Assembly: GCF_003387075.1 (NCBI RefSeq)
Contig: NZ_QUMQ01000001.1
Location: 682,001-746,000 of the forward strand
From: Asanoa ferruginea
GTDB taxonomy: Bacteria; Actinomycetota; Actinomycetes; Mycobacteriales; Micromonosporaceae
Length of the DNA stretch: 64,000 nt
Reading direction: 5' to 3'
Shown: positions 15,161 through 23,053 of the stretch, piece after piece
Layout of the letters: every line of letters starts with the position of its first letter
Numbering within the stretch: position 1 is the first letter of the stretch
Notes under the pieces: model-generated
The model's database searches: none
Told to the model about the DNA's origin: nothing
The model's input: only the letters and a program-made list of their open reading frames with translations
Made by a program: the position numbers and the translations under genes

Positions 15161-16492
15161 GTGAGGCTGCTGCTGGCCGGTGCCGGCGCCGCGGTCGCGG
15201 TGCTGGCGCTGGCCACGCCGGCGTGGGCGCACGGTGCTGACGCGCCGGACGGCACCGACTACCGCACAACGGTCACCTCGGTGAGCCCGGCCGCCGCGGG
15301 CCTGCGGGTCCGCGCGGTCGAGGCGGGTGCGCGGTTGGAATTGACCAATCACACGGGTACGACCGTCGAGGTGCTCGGCTACTCCAACGAGCCCTACCTT
15401 GAGGTGCGCCCGGACGGGGTCTACGAGAACGTGCACTCCCCCGCTGTCTACCTCAACGCGACCCTGAGCGGTTCCGCGACTCTGCCGCCGGCCGCCGACC
15501 CGACCCTGCCACCGTCGTGGCGGCAGGCGTCGACGGTGCCGGTCGTGCGGTGGCACGACCACCGGTCGCACTGGATGCTGTCGACGCCGCCGCCGTCAGT
15601 GGCGGCCGACCGATCGAAGCCACAGCGGATCCGGGACTGGGTCGTGCCGTTGCGGGCCGGCGGCGTTTCGACGATGGAGGTGCGCGGAACGCTCGACTGG
15701 GTCCCGCCGCCGGCCGCCGGGGTCTGGTGGGCCTGGATCGTGGTCGCGGGGTTGGGTGTCGCGTTCCTCGGGCTGGTCGGTCGGCTGGGCGGCCTGGTGC
15801 GGTCGCTGTCGGTGCACGGCCTCGCCTCTTCGGCGCCCTCGCCATCCTCGGCGTCGTCTTCGTCTTCGGCGCCCTCGCCATCCTCGGCGGCGGCTTCGTC
15901 TTCGCCGGCGGCTTCGTCTTCGCCGGCGGCTTCGTCTTCGTCTTTGCCTGCGGCTTCGTCCTTGCCGGCCTCGGCGGCGGCGGGTTGGGAGCCTCCGCCG
16001 CCGTCGACGCCTGCTCGGTGGGTGCTGCCGGTGCTGGCCGGGGTGGCGGCGGTGGCCGGCGTGGCCGCCGTGGTCTATGCGGTGGGCCGCGAGGTCGACG
16101 CCGGCAACGACGGCTTCGGCGCGCTGGTCCGCGGCCTGTTCGCGGGCCAGATCTGGCCGGTGCTCACCGGCCTGGCGGCGATCGCCGCGGCGCTGCACGC
16201 GCTGTTCCGCCGCCCGGCCGCCGACTTCGCGCTGGCCCTGGCCGGCATCTGCGTGGCGATCTTCGCCGGGGTGAGCAACGCGGCCGCGTTCGGCACCGGA
16301 ATCGTCCCGTTCGAGTGGTCACCGACGCTGGGCCGGGTCCTGGTAGCCGTCGCGATCGCCGGCGGCGCGGGCGTGACCGGCGCGGCCGCGCTGCGGATGC
16401 GGGCGACGGCCGGCCGTCCGCCACTGCCGAGCGCCCGCCGCCCCGTGGAGGACCAGCCGACCGGAACCCCGGCGGTAGAGTCGGGCGCATGA
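15161..16492 (+). CDS. exported multi-TM protein with His N-terminus after signal
   Basis: GTG 15161 immediately follows the previous stop. The 443-residue product has a signal peptide ending at AWA, then HGADAPDGTDYRTTV, again an exposed His after cleavage as in the copper proteins of this block. A beta-rich domain spans about 25-180 (GYSNEPYLEVRPDGVYEN, VVRWHDHRSHWML). One TM helix, a Ser/Ala/Pro-rich spacer of about 60 residues with SSPAA repeats, and about four more TM helices follow. The family occurs beside copper and redox genes in actinomycetes, but I cannot name its function. It overlaps bcp by ATGA. Confidence 0.75.
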   Translation: MRLLLAGAGAAVAVLALATPAWAHGADAPDGTDYRTTVTSVSPAAAGLRVRAVEAGARLELTNHTGTTVEVLGYSNEPYLEVRPDGVYENVHSPAVYLNATLSGSATLPPAADPTLPPSWRQASTVPVVRWHDHRSHWMLSTPPPSVAADRSKPQRIRDWVVPLRAGGVSTMEVRGTLDWVPPPAAGVWWAWIVVAGLGVAFLGLVGRLGGLVRSLSVHGLASSAPSPSSASSSSSAPSPSSAAASSSPAASSSPAASSSSLPAASSLPASAAAGWEPPPPSTPARWVLPVLAGVAAVAGVAAVVYAVGREVDAGNDGFGALVRGLFAGQIWPVLTGLAAIAAALHALFRRPAADFALALAGICVAIFAGVSNAAAFGTGIVPFEWSPTLGRVLVAVAIAGGAGVTGAAALRMRATAGRPPLPSARRPVEDQPTGTPAVESGA

Positions 16493-16959
16493 CCGAACGC
16501 CTGGGCCCCGGCGACGAGGCACCGAACTTCTCCCTGCCCACCGACACCGGCGACACGCTCACCCTGGCCGACCTGCGCGGTCAGAAGGTCGTCCTCTACG
16601 CCTACCCGGCGGCGATGACCCCGGGTTGCACGAAGCAGGCCTGCGACTTCCGCGACTCGCTCGCGTCGCTGCAGGCGGCCGGCTACCAGGTGGTCGGCAT
16701 CTCCCCGGACAAGCCGGCCAAACTGGCCAAATTCCGCGAACACGACGCCCTCACCTTCCCGCTGGTGTCCGACGAGGACAAGAAGGTGCTGACGGCGTAC
16801 GGCGCCTGGGGCGAGAAGCAGTCCTACGGCCGCACCACCACCGGCGTGATCCGCTCGACCTTCGTGATCGACGAAAAGGGCAACATCGAACGCGCGATGT
16901 ACAACGTGAAGGCCACGGGCCACGTCGCCAAGCTGCGGCGCGACCTAGGGCTCGACTAG
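16489..16959 (+). CDS. bcp: thioredoxin-dependent peroxiredoxin, Bcp type
   Basis: This 156-residue atypical 2-Cys peroxiredoxin has the peroxidatic Cys in MTPGCTKQACDFRD and the resolving Cys five residues later. The usual GDEAPNFSLP start and the STFVIDEKGNIER motif are present. It reduces hydrogen peroxide and organic peroxides in the cytoplasm using thioredoxin. ATG 16489 overlaps the stop of the preceding membrane protein, so peroxide defence is co-expressed with the redox/copper operon. A tRNA gene follows 46 bases downstream. Confidence 0.95.
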   Translation: MTERLGPGDEAPNFSLPTDTGDTLTLADLRGQKVVLYAYPAAMTPGCTKQACDFRDSLASLQAAGYQVVGISPDKPAKLAKFREHDALTFPLVSDEDKKVLTAYGAWGEKQSYGRTTTGVIRSTFVIDEKGNIERAMYNVKATGHVAKLRRDLGLD

Positions 16960-17005
16960 CAAGCCGTACGCTCGTACGCCAGAATGTCCAAGGCGCGAGC
17001 GCCCG

Positions 17006-17080
17006 GGGGTCGTAGCCCAATTGGCAGGAGGCAAACGGTTTAGGTCCGTTGCAGTGCGGGTTCGAGTCCCGCCGACCCCA
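17006..17080 (+). tRNA. tRNA with UAG anticodon (Leu-type codon CUA), short variable loop
   Basis: The cloverleaf has the 7-bp acceptor GGGGTCG/CGACCCC with A73, a D arm with GG at 17023-17024, the anticodon stem AACGG/CCGTT (17034-17038 with 17046-17050) and the loop TTTAGGT. The anticodon is TAG at 17041-17043 with G37. The variable region is only GCAGT (5 bases), then the T arm GCGGG/CCCGC. CCA is not encoded. The anticodon assigns Leu, yet bacterial tRNA-Leu normally has a long variable arm, so the identity should be treated with caution. Confidence 0.75.
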
Positions 17081-17135
17081 CAAATCCCTGCCCAGATCCT
17101 GTCCGCTGCGCGGCCAGGGTCTGGGTGGGGATTTG
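17081..17135 (+). terminator. hairpin downstream of the UAG tRNA
   Basis: CAAATCCC at 17081-17088 pairs with GGGGATTTG at 17127-17135, and CCAGA/TCTGG plus CCTG/CAGG extend the imperfect stem. A T-rich stretch (TCATTCCTATT) follows on the plus strand. It is a plausible terminator or processing stem. Confidence 0.6.
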
Positions 17136-17272
17136 TCATTCCTATTCCGGGGGCGACCCCCGGAGACCCCACGGTGGTGGGCGCGGTCCGCGGTATGCGC
17201 GACGGCAGCCCCAACGTCACCGTCGGAGCTGACGTCGCTGATCGCGGTCAGTTCAACCGCCTACCGGGGCGG

Positions 17273-18532
17273 CTAGTTGCTGACCCGAATGGCGCCGATC
17301 AGGAAGACGGGGCCGGCGATGGTCGTCACCACGCGTAACTGTCCGGTCGACAAATCGAGCAGTTCTAGCGCGGTGGGTCCGCCTGTGCCTTGGCGGCCAT
17401 TGTGGAAGAAGAGCATTCCCCCGGGTAGCGGTCCCGCAGCTGCCCGGCAATCGCAGGCCGTGTCGGACAAGCCGTCGATGTTTGGCTGGACCGGATCGGG
17501 ATCGGGCATCGCATAACGGCGGGTCACCACTGCACTGTCCAGGTCGATGGCGAGCACGTCGTCAGGGACCGGAATCATGAAGGGTTGTCCGTTGGTCGCG
17601 GCGCGCTCCCGGTAGGTGCGGACCAGCAGGGTGTGACCGTCCGGAAGGAGGGTCTGTTCCACGTTGACGTGGTCGGCCGTCTGCGGTTGCCGTTCCGCGG
17701 CCGTGAGCTTCGCTCTGACATCCACTGCGATTCGGCGCCGTTGGTGCCCTGCCTGGTCGAGCACTCTCGCCTCCACGATGGAGCCTTCCGTGATGTCGCG
17801 CACGACCAGGTCACCAGACGGGAGCACCGCGGTGATGACGGTGTCCGGCGAGTTACTTATCGACAGCTCTCGCCGGTCTCCGGAGCTCATGTCGATCAGC
17901 AGGGCCCGGTTTATCACCTGCTCGTTTCCCGGTTCGGTGGCGTCGGGCCCGACTGACGTCCTGGCGACGTGGATGGCCAGCCACCGTCCGTCCGATGACC
18001 ATTTCACCTCGCCGACACCCTCGATTCTGGCGACTACCCGCTCATCCGTGCCGGTCAGGTCCCGGAGCTGGACCTCGTAGCCGTTGCGTACGGTCACCAG
18101 CCAGCGGCCATCGGGAGAGATGCCGCCGATGTGGGTTCGCTTGTCCGCCCTCGGGATCACCGTGTATTGCTTGCCGTCTTCGGTGACCAGGATTTCTCCG
18201 GTGCTGTCCGGCGGGTTGGCCGGGATGTAGGACAGCGACGCTGGTGCGACGCCTCGGTCGGTGGGCAGCGGGGGCGGGTCAGCCCGCGGCAGCTCCAAGG
18301 TCCGAGGCAGCCAATCCGCGGTGGGCGCCGGGCCCAGCACCGCGGTATCCGAGTCTGGTCGCAGCGGCAGCCAGACACCGCCCACACCGACAACGAGAGC
18401 CAACGCGGCAGCGACAGGAGCGATTCTGGTCAACCGCCGGCGGCGCTGCGCCACGACAATCGCCCGCTCGGTGGAGTCATAAAGATTTGCCTGCTCGGCG
18501 ATCTCGCCCAGGAGGCCCTTCAACGCGGTCAT
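17273..18532 (-). CDS. putative membrane-anchored partner of SigE-like sigma factor (second copy)
   Basis: This 419-residue protein has the same plan as 2724-3965: a short N-terminus, a basic stretch (QRRRRLTRI), one TM helix at about 36-55 and an outer beta-propeller-like region (GISPDGRWLVTVRNGYEVQLRDLTGTDE, SSDGRWLAIHV). It overlaps its sigma gene by ATGA. The outer domain may sense an envelope signal while the N-terminus holds or releases the sigma factor; this is inference from context and topology. Base composition is slightly lower in GC than the first copy. Confidence 0.7.
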   Translation of the reverse strand: MTALKGLLGEIAEQANLYDSTERAIVVAQRRRRLTRIAPVAAALALVVGVGGVWLPLRPDSDTAVLGPAPTADWLPRTLELPRADPPPLPTDRGVAPASLSYIPANPPDSTGEILVTEDGKQYTVIPRADKRTHIGGISPDGRWLVTVRNGYEVQLRDLTGTDERVVARIEGVGEVKWSSDGRWLAIHVARTSVGPDATEPGNEQVINRALLIDMSSGDRRELSISNSPDTVITAVLPSGDLVVRDITEGSIVEARVLDQAGHQRRRIAVDVRAKLTAAERQPQTADHVNVEQTLLPDGHTLLVRTYRERAATNGQPFMIPVPDDVLAIDLDSAVVTRRYAMPDPDPVQPNIDGLSDTACDCRAAAGPLPGGMLFFHNGRQGTGGPTALELLDLSTGQLRVVTTIAGPVFLIGAIRVSN

Positions 18533-19050
18533 ACCAGGACCTCCGAGCCATCGACAAGATCAGCGAGATCAGGGGCGAGTATGCGCAGCCGGCTCAGGGC
18601 GTGGTGTGTCTGGCTTTTCACGGTTCCCACTGAACAGCCCAGGATGACGGAGGTATCCGCCTCGGAAAGGTCCTCGAAATAACGAAGCACGAGCACCGCG
18701 CGCTGCCGTGGAGTGAGCTTCGCCAACGCCGCTTCGAGCATCAGCCGCCGTACGGCGTGATTGGTCTCGTCCCGTTCCCCGGGCTTGTCCGGTAGATCGG
18801 CTGTCGGTTCTTCGCGGACGCGGCGCCAGCGCCGCCATGCCGAGATGTTGGCGTGATAGAGAATTTTCCGGACGTAGGCATCCGGGTCGCGGGCGGCAGA
18901 TACCCGCGGCCACTTGGCCGCAACCTTGATCAACGTGACCTGCACCAGGTCCTCCGCCGCGTGATGATCGCCGGTCAGGAGGTAGGCCACATGGGACAGC
19001 CGGCGGAGCCGCGTGTGGACGAACTCACGGAAGCCCTCAACGTCGTCCAC
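18529..19050 (-). CDS. SigE-family RNA polymerase sigma factor (second copy)
   Basis: GTG 19050 gives 173 residues. Region 2 contains FREFVHTRLRRLSHVAYLLTG and AEDLVQVTLIKVAAKW. Region 4 contains LTPRQRAVLVLRYFEDLSEADT and the HTH around CSVGTVKSQTHHALSRL. It is clearly paralogous to the 2218-2727 factor. Its stop overlaps the ATG of the membrane protein, so a sigma/regulator module has been duplicated or independently retained. Confidence 0.9.
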   Translation of the reverse strand: MDDVEGFREFVHTRLRRLSHVAYLLTGDHHAAEDLVQVTLIKVAAKWPRVSAARDPDAYVRKILYHANISAWRRWRRVREEPTADLPDKPGERDETNHAVRRLMLEAALAKLTPRQRAVLVLRYFEDLSEADTSVILGCSVGTVKSQTHHALSRLRILAPDLADLVDGSEVLV

Positions 19051-19158
19051 ACTGACTCCCCGCTCCCGGAAACGTCCTCATCTCGACAGACGACCGCCAA
19101 TCCCGGACAGGTTGGAACCTGGCCGAAACTTGACCCGGACAGCTCCGGTATGTGCGGG

Positions 19159-19638
19159 TCAGCCGCCTGTGGTGATGGCGTCGCCGTTGGGGTTGACCAG
19201 CCACCAGCGCGCCCCGAAGGCGTTGACGCCCTGGCCGTTGGTCTGGATCGGGCCCGTGTCGCCGCTGAAGAAATACAACGGATGATTGTTGTACGTCGCC
19301 TGCTTGGTGCCGTCCTGCCGATCCGACGTCTTGAGCTTGGCCGCGTCGAGACCGCTGCCGGCCGTCACCGCGCCCTGGGTGGTCAGGGGCGGCCATTGCG
19401 CGGCGCAGACGTCGTTGCACGTCGAGGTGCCGGACGTGTCGGCCAGGAACAGATAGAGCGAACGGCCCGTCTGGTCGGCCAGATGGCCGTCGGTGACCTG
19501 CACTACGACGGTCGCCGGCGGTGCGGCCCGCGGCTCGCTTCGGGTAGCGGTGGTCGCCGCCGTCAGGCCGGTGACCACAAGCGCACCACCCGCCACGGCG
19601 ACTCCGACTTTGGCCAAGAGGCCGGACATCTTCGACAC
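19159..19638 (-). CDS. exported protein with YxFxxD secreted repeats (COG4315)
   Basis: GTG 19638 is preceded by GGGGGAGGG at good spacing and gives 159 residues; earlier in-frame starts lack such a site. An N-terminal signal/TM segment (VGVAVAGGALVVTGLTAATTA) precedes two copies of the family motif: SLYLFLADTSGTSTC with a nearby second Cys (NDVCAAQWPPL), and PLYFFSGDTGPIQTNG. Proteins of this family are secreted or lipid-anchored with unknown function, often beside ECF sigma genes, as here. No lipobox Cys is seen. Confidence 0.88.
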   Translation of the reverse strand: MSKMSGLLAKVGVAVAGGALVVTGLTAATTATRSEPRAAPPATVVVQVTDGHLADQTGRSLYLFLADTSGTSTCNDVCAAQWPPLTTQGAVTAGSGLDAAKLKTSDRQDGTKQATYNNHPLYFFSGDTGPIQTNGQGVNAFGARWWLVNPNGDAITTGG

Positions 19639-19702
19639 AGCGCTGTCCCTCCCCCTGAGAACAGTTCCATGACCGACGCTACGCCCGCCGGGTTGCCACG
19701 GC

Positions 19703-20452
19703 ATGATGTCAGCCGTGCCGACGGATGATCCACTTGCTGACGCGATCCTGGAAAACTGGGGCGCGTACACGCTGCCGCTGGGGCAGGGCAAGCGCGCGGG
19801 GACGGCGTTCTTCTACAACGAGCTCGTGGACTCCACGCCGGAGAGTGACTTCGTACGCGAATGGTGGGTGACCGCCGACCGTTTGACGCGTACCGAAGTC
19901 GGCGAGGTCGGGCTGCGGCCCGATCTCATCGAACCCACCGGCGCCGCGTCGGATTACCTGGCCGTGACCGACTTCGAGCAGATGTGGTCGCGGCGCGCCG
20001 GCGTGGCGGTGATGCGAACGTCCTTCCTGCACGAACATGCGGCGAAGAAGGCCTGGTCGTGGGCGGCCGAGCAGATTACCGAGGGTGTCGCTGACACGGC
20101 TGAGCAAGTACGCGCCGTCGATGGGGAGCCGCGCCGGGCGTACGCCCTCGGTCACGTCACGCGTGAACCGGCCGATGGCGAGCAGCGGCCGTTGGCCATC
20201 GCCACGTCGAACATCGCACGCGACCCCGACCGCGTAGTGCGTTGGCAGGGTCCACTGCCGGCCGGATTCACGGGCGGTCCCGTCTTCATCGCCGAGCCCC
20301 ACGGCGACCAAAGCTTCGTTGTGCGCTGTCTCGGGCTGATCGCGTCGGCCGACCGCAATCCGGACGTGCTCACGTTCGACGTGATCCGTTCGCTGATCGC
20401 GGAACTCGTGCGGCCGCAGCCACCCAAGCGCGGCCTGTTCCGCCGCCGCTAG
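19703..20452 (+). CDS. divergent trypsin-like fold protein
   Basis: The protein is 249 residues (ATG 19703 or 19706; GTG 19715 is also possible). It has a cytosolic look with no signal peptide. The N-terminal GQGKRAGTAFFYNEL resembles the start of chymotrypsin-fold domains. The C-terminal GFTGGPVFIAEPHGDQ matches the GxSGxP nucleophile loop, with Thr in place of the catalytic Ser. An HVTRE motif lies at about residue 151. It is therefore probably a protease-fold protein with altered or lost activity; a bona fide Thr nucleophile cannot be excluded. It converges on the SDR gene with overlapping stops. Confidence 0.55.
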   Translation: MMSAVPTDDPLADAILENWGAYTLPLGQGKRAGTAFFYNELVDSTPESDFVREWWVTADRLTRTEVGEVGLRPDLIEPTGAASDYLAVTDFEQMWSRRAGVAVMRTSFLHEHAAKKAWSWAAEQITEGVADTAEQVRAVDGEPRRAYALGHVTREPADGEQRPLAIATSNIARDPDRVVRWQGPLPAGFTGGPVFIAEPHGDQSFVVRCLGLIASADRNPDVLTFDVIRSLIAELVRPQPPKRGLFRRR

Positions 20453-21162
20453 TGCCCGGCGCTCTGGCCGCCGTCGACGTGGGAGATCTCGCCGGTGACG
20501 AACGGCGACTGCTCGAGGTAGAGGATGGCTCGTACGACATCATCGATCTCGCCCATCCGATTGACCGGGTGGAGCGCCGCCTGGGTGCCGTCGGGGTCGT
20601 CGGGGTGCATCGGGCTGCGGATGACCCCGAGGGCAACGGTGTTGACCCGGATGCCGCGGGTGGCGTATTCGATCGCCAGTGACTTGGTGACGGCGTTCAG
20701 GCCACCTTTGGTCAGCGAGGTGAGCCCCGCGGCCACCCGGGTGTCGGCGTTGTCGACCAGGCTGGTGGAAACATTCACCACATGCCCGCCGCCGTCGCGG
20801 GAAAGCATCGCCTTGATCGCGCTGCGGGACAGGTCGAAGAAACCCCGCAGATTGACCCCGACGACCTTCTCGTAGTCGGCATCGGTGTAGTCGGTGAACG
20901 GCTTGGAGACGAAGAGCCCGGCGCAGTTGACCAAGGTGTCGACGCGGCCGAAACGGTCCATGGCCGCATCGACGATCCGCGCTCCGGCGCCGAACTCGGA
21001 CACGTCGTCGGACACGGCGAGCACTTCGGGATCCACCGACGGCAGAATGGCCAGCCCGGTCGCGACAACGGCAAAGCCGAGCCCGCGGTAGCCGGCAACC
21101 ACCGCCGCCCCGATCCCTCCCGACGCCCCGGTGACGACAACGACCTTCTGCGCGGAGTCCAT
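20449..21162 (-). CDS. short-chain dehydrogenase/reductase
   Basis: This 237-residue classical SDR has the NAD(P)-binding TGASGGIGAA near residue 11, the acidic-residue loop DDVSEF, NCAG in place of NNAG, and a C-terminal HVDGGQSAGH as in FabG-like enzymes. The catalytic Ser-Tyr-x3-Lys is altered: STSLVDNADTRVAAGLTSLTKGGLN has Ser and the Lys (TKGG) but no Tyr at the expected place (GLTSLTK instead of YxxTK). Activity is uncertain. The start is ATG 21162. Confidence 0.82.
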   Translation of the reverse strand: MDSAQKVVVVTGASGGIGAAVVAGYRGLGFAVVATGLAILPSVDPEVLAVSDDVSEFGAGARIVDAAMDRFGRVDTLVNCAGLFVSKPFTDYTDADYEKVVGVNLRGFFDLSRSAIKAMLSRDGGGHVVNVSTSLVDNADTRVAAGLTSLTKGGLNAVTKSLAIEYATRGIRVNTVALGVIRSPMHPDDPDGTQAALHPVNRMGEIDDVVRAILYLEQSPFVTGEISHVDGGQSAGH

Positions 21163-21203
21163 AACGGAATCATTCGCCACCCGCACTCGCGAGGGCGTAC
21201 ACG

Positions 21204-21851
21204 TCATGGGGTGTGTCGCTCGGTTGTCCAGCGGACGACCGCCTCGGTGCGACTGCGAACCCCCAGCTTCGCGAAGATGTGGTTCAGGTGGTTCTTGACC
21301 GTCTTCTCGGTCAGCCAGAGCTGCTCCGCGATCGAGGCGTTCGACAGCCCCTGGCACAGCAGATTGAGCACCTCCAGCTCGCGCTCCGTGAGGCTGCCAT
21401 ACGCCGGCTCTACACGTTCCCGGCGCGTCGGTTGCGCGCGGGCCAGTGACACGGCCACCGAGGCCGCCCGAGGAGAGAGCCAGCCCCGACCGCCGACGAC
21501 CTCGTGCACCGCCCGGACCAGATCGCCAGGTTCGAATTCACCGTGTACGAGATATCCCCGCGCACCCCGTTGCAGCATGTCGGCGATGATGTGGGGCTCC
21601 TCGGAGCTGGTCAGCACCAGGACCGCTGAGTGTTGGCCCAGCTCGTTGACCACCGACAAGCCGTCGGCGATCGGCATGCGGTGGTCCAGCAGCGTGATGG
21701 CCGGGCGCAGCTGCCTTGCCAAGGCCAGCGCCTCCCGGCCATTCGCCGCCTCGGCCACCACCCGCAGGCTCTCGTCTGCCGCCAGGATCCCGCGCAGGGC
21801 GTCCCGCATGATCGGGTTGTCGTCGACTATCAGCACGTCGATGGTTGGCAT
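21204..21851 (-). CDS. NarL/LuxR-family response regulator
   Basis: This 215-residue protein has a receiver domain at 1-120 with acidic pocket DD (DVLIVDDNPIMRDAL), a phosphoacceptor Asp in LLDHRMP and the TS-EEP switch. The LuxR HTH at about 150-210 contains LTERELEVLNLLCQGLSNASIAEQL (in part) and KTVKNHLNHIFAKLGVRSR. Its ATG overlaps the stop of the histidine kinase by one base, giving a cognate pair. The phosphoacceptor loop DHRMP is slightly atypical (D-V-x-MP is usual). Confidence 0.92.
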   Translation of the reverse strand: MPTIDVLIVDDNPIMRDALRGILAADESLRVVAEAANGREALALARQLRPAITLLDHRMPIADGLSVVNELGQHSAVLVLTSSEEPHIIADMLQRGARGYLVHGEFEPGDLVRAVHEVVGGRGWLSPRAASVAVSLARAQPTRRERVEPAYGSLTERELEVLNLLCQGLSNASIAEQLWLTEKTVKNHLNHIFAKLGVRSRTEAVVRWTTERHTP

Positions 21852-23053
21852 CAGCCTGCTCCGACCGAGCGTCGGTGGTGACCGCGGACGCGAGTCTGCG
21901 GGTCGAGCGGGACCTCGACCGTGATCCTGGTTCCGGCGCCGGGTGCCGAAGCCATCCGCAGGACGCCACCGGCGGTCCTGGCTCGCTCGGTCATGCCCAC
22001 GATGCCGAAGTGGCCGGCCGACTGGAGACCGGAGAGGTCGGCCGGCACGGCGAAACCGACGCCGTCGTCGGAGATCTCGAGCAGGAGGCCGTGCGGCTGT
22101 CGACGGAGCTGCACGGCGACCCGCCGGGCCCGGCCGTGCCGGGCGACGTTGGTCAGCGCCTCGCGCAGAATCCGGGTCAGCTCATAGGAAACCGCGTCGG
22201 GCGGGTCGACGGCGGCCGCCGCTACCCGGACCGGGATGCCGGTGGACGCGCTCCAGGCCTGGCACAGCTCGTCGATGCTCGCGGCGAGGTCGCCGACGTC
22301 GAACCGCATTCCTTCGAGTAGCTCCCGGGCTTGCTGGGTGGCCGCGGTCGCTCCGGCGACGACCGTGCCGGCCAGGTGTTCGGCCAGCGCCGGCTGGCGG
22401 CGGAGCAACGACGGCAGGGCGAGCGCGGCCAGGGAGACGCCGCGCAGCGTCTTGGTGACCGAGTCGTGCAGTTCCCGGGCCAGCCGGGCCCGTTCGGATG
22501 CGACGGCGGAGCGTTGGGCCGAGGCGACCAGGTGGGTCGAGAGCTCGAGTTGGTGTGTCAGCACTGTGGTGGCCATCGACGCGCCGACGCCGGCGAGGGC
22601 GCCGGCCACCGGGAACGCGACCACGAAAGCCACGATGTCGACCGGCGGCTCGGTGCGGCGCAGCAATGCGGCGATGACCGTGAAGCCCAGCGCGGCGTGG
22701 ATGACCCACACCGGCAGGGCGCGCAGGCCGAGCAGGACCCCGGCCACCGCCCCGGCGCCCGCGGCGTAGCAGAAGTAGGCGACGCTGCCGTGGCTGACGG
22801 CCAGGACGGCGAGAACCAGCGCCGAGTCGACGGCGATCGCGATGATCGGGTGGGTGACCAGGCCTGGCCAGCGGCCGAGGGCGGCGAGTTGCGCGGCCGT
22901 TGCCACCACGACCAGGGCGATCACCGCGATCACCGGGAGCCGGTTGTGCACCAGCAGGAGGCCGGCCGCGGCCGCGATCGTGGTGGCCACCGCGCGGCCG
23001 ATCAGCACCGCCCGGGCCAGCGCCGCCGCGGCGACCTCGCGGCCGACCGCCAT
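21851..23053 (-). CDS. NarL-type sensor histidine kinase (HisKA_3)
   Basis: This 400-residue kinase has about five to six TM helices in residues 15-165. The HisKA_3 H-box ERARLARELHDSVTKTL carries the phosphoacceptor His. The HATPase domain has the N box EALTNVARHGRA and the G box DDGVGF. There is no separate extracytoplasmic sensor domain; signal input is probably through the membrane or a partner. ATG 23053 overlaps the TGA of the carbohydrate-binding protein upstream, so that exported protein is a candidate accessory sensor. Confidence 0.92.
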   Translation of the reverse strand: MAVGREVAAAALARAVLIGRAVATTIAAAAGLLLVHNRLPVIAVIALVVVATAAQLAALGRWPGLVTHPIIAIAVDSALVLAVLAVSHGSVAYFCYAAGAGAVAGVLLGLRALPVWVIHAALGFTVIAALLRRTEPPVDIVAFVVAFPVAGALAGVGASMATTVLTHQLELSTHLVASAQRSAVASERARLARELHDSVTKTLRGVSLAALALPSLLRRQPALAEHLAGTVVAGATAATQQARELLEGMRFDVGDLAASIDELCQAWSASTGIPVRVAAAAVDPPDAVSYELTRILREALTNVARHGRARRVAVQLRRQPHGLLLEISDDGVGFAVPADLSGLQSAGHFGIVGMTERARTAGGVLRMASAPGAGTRITVEVPLDPQTRVRGHHRRSVGAG

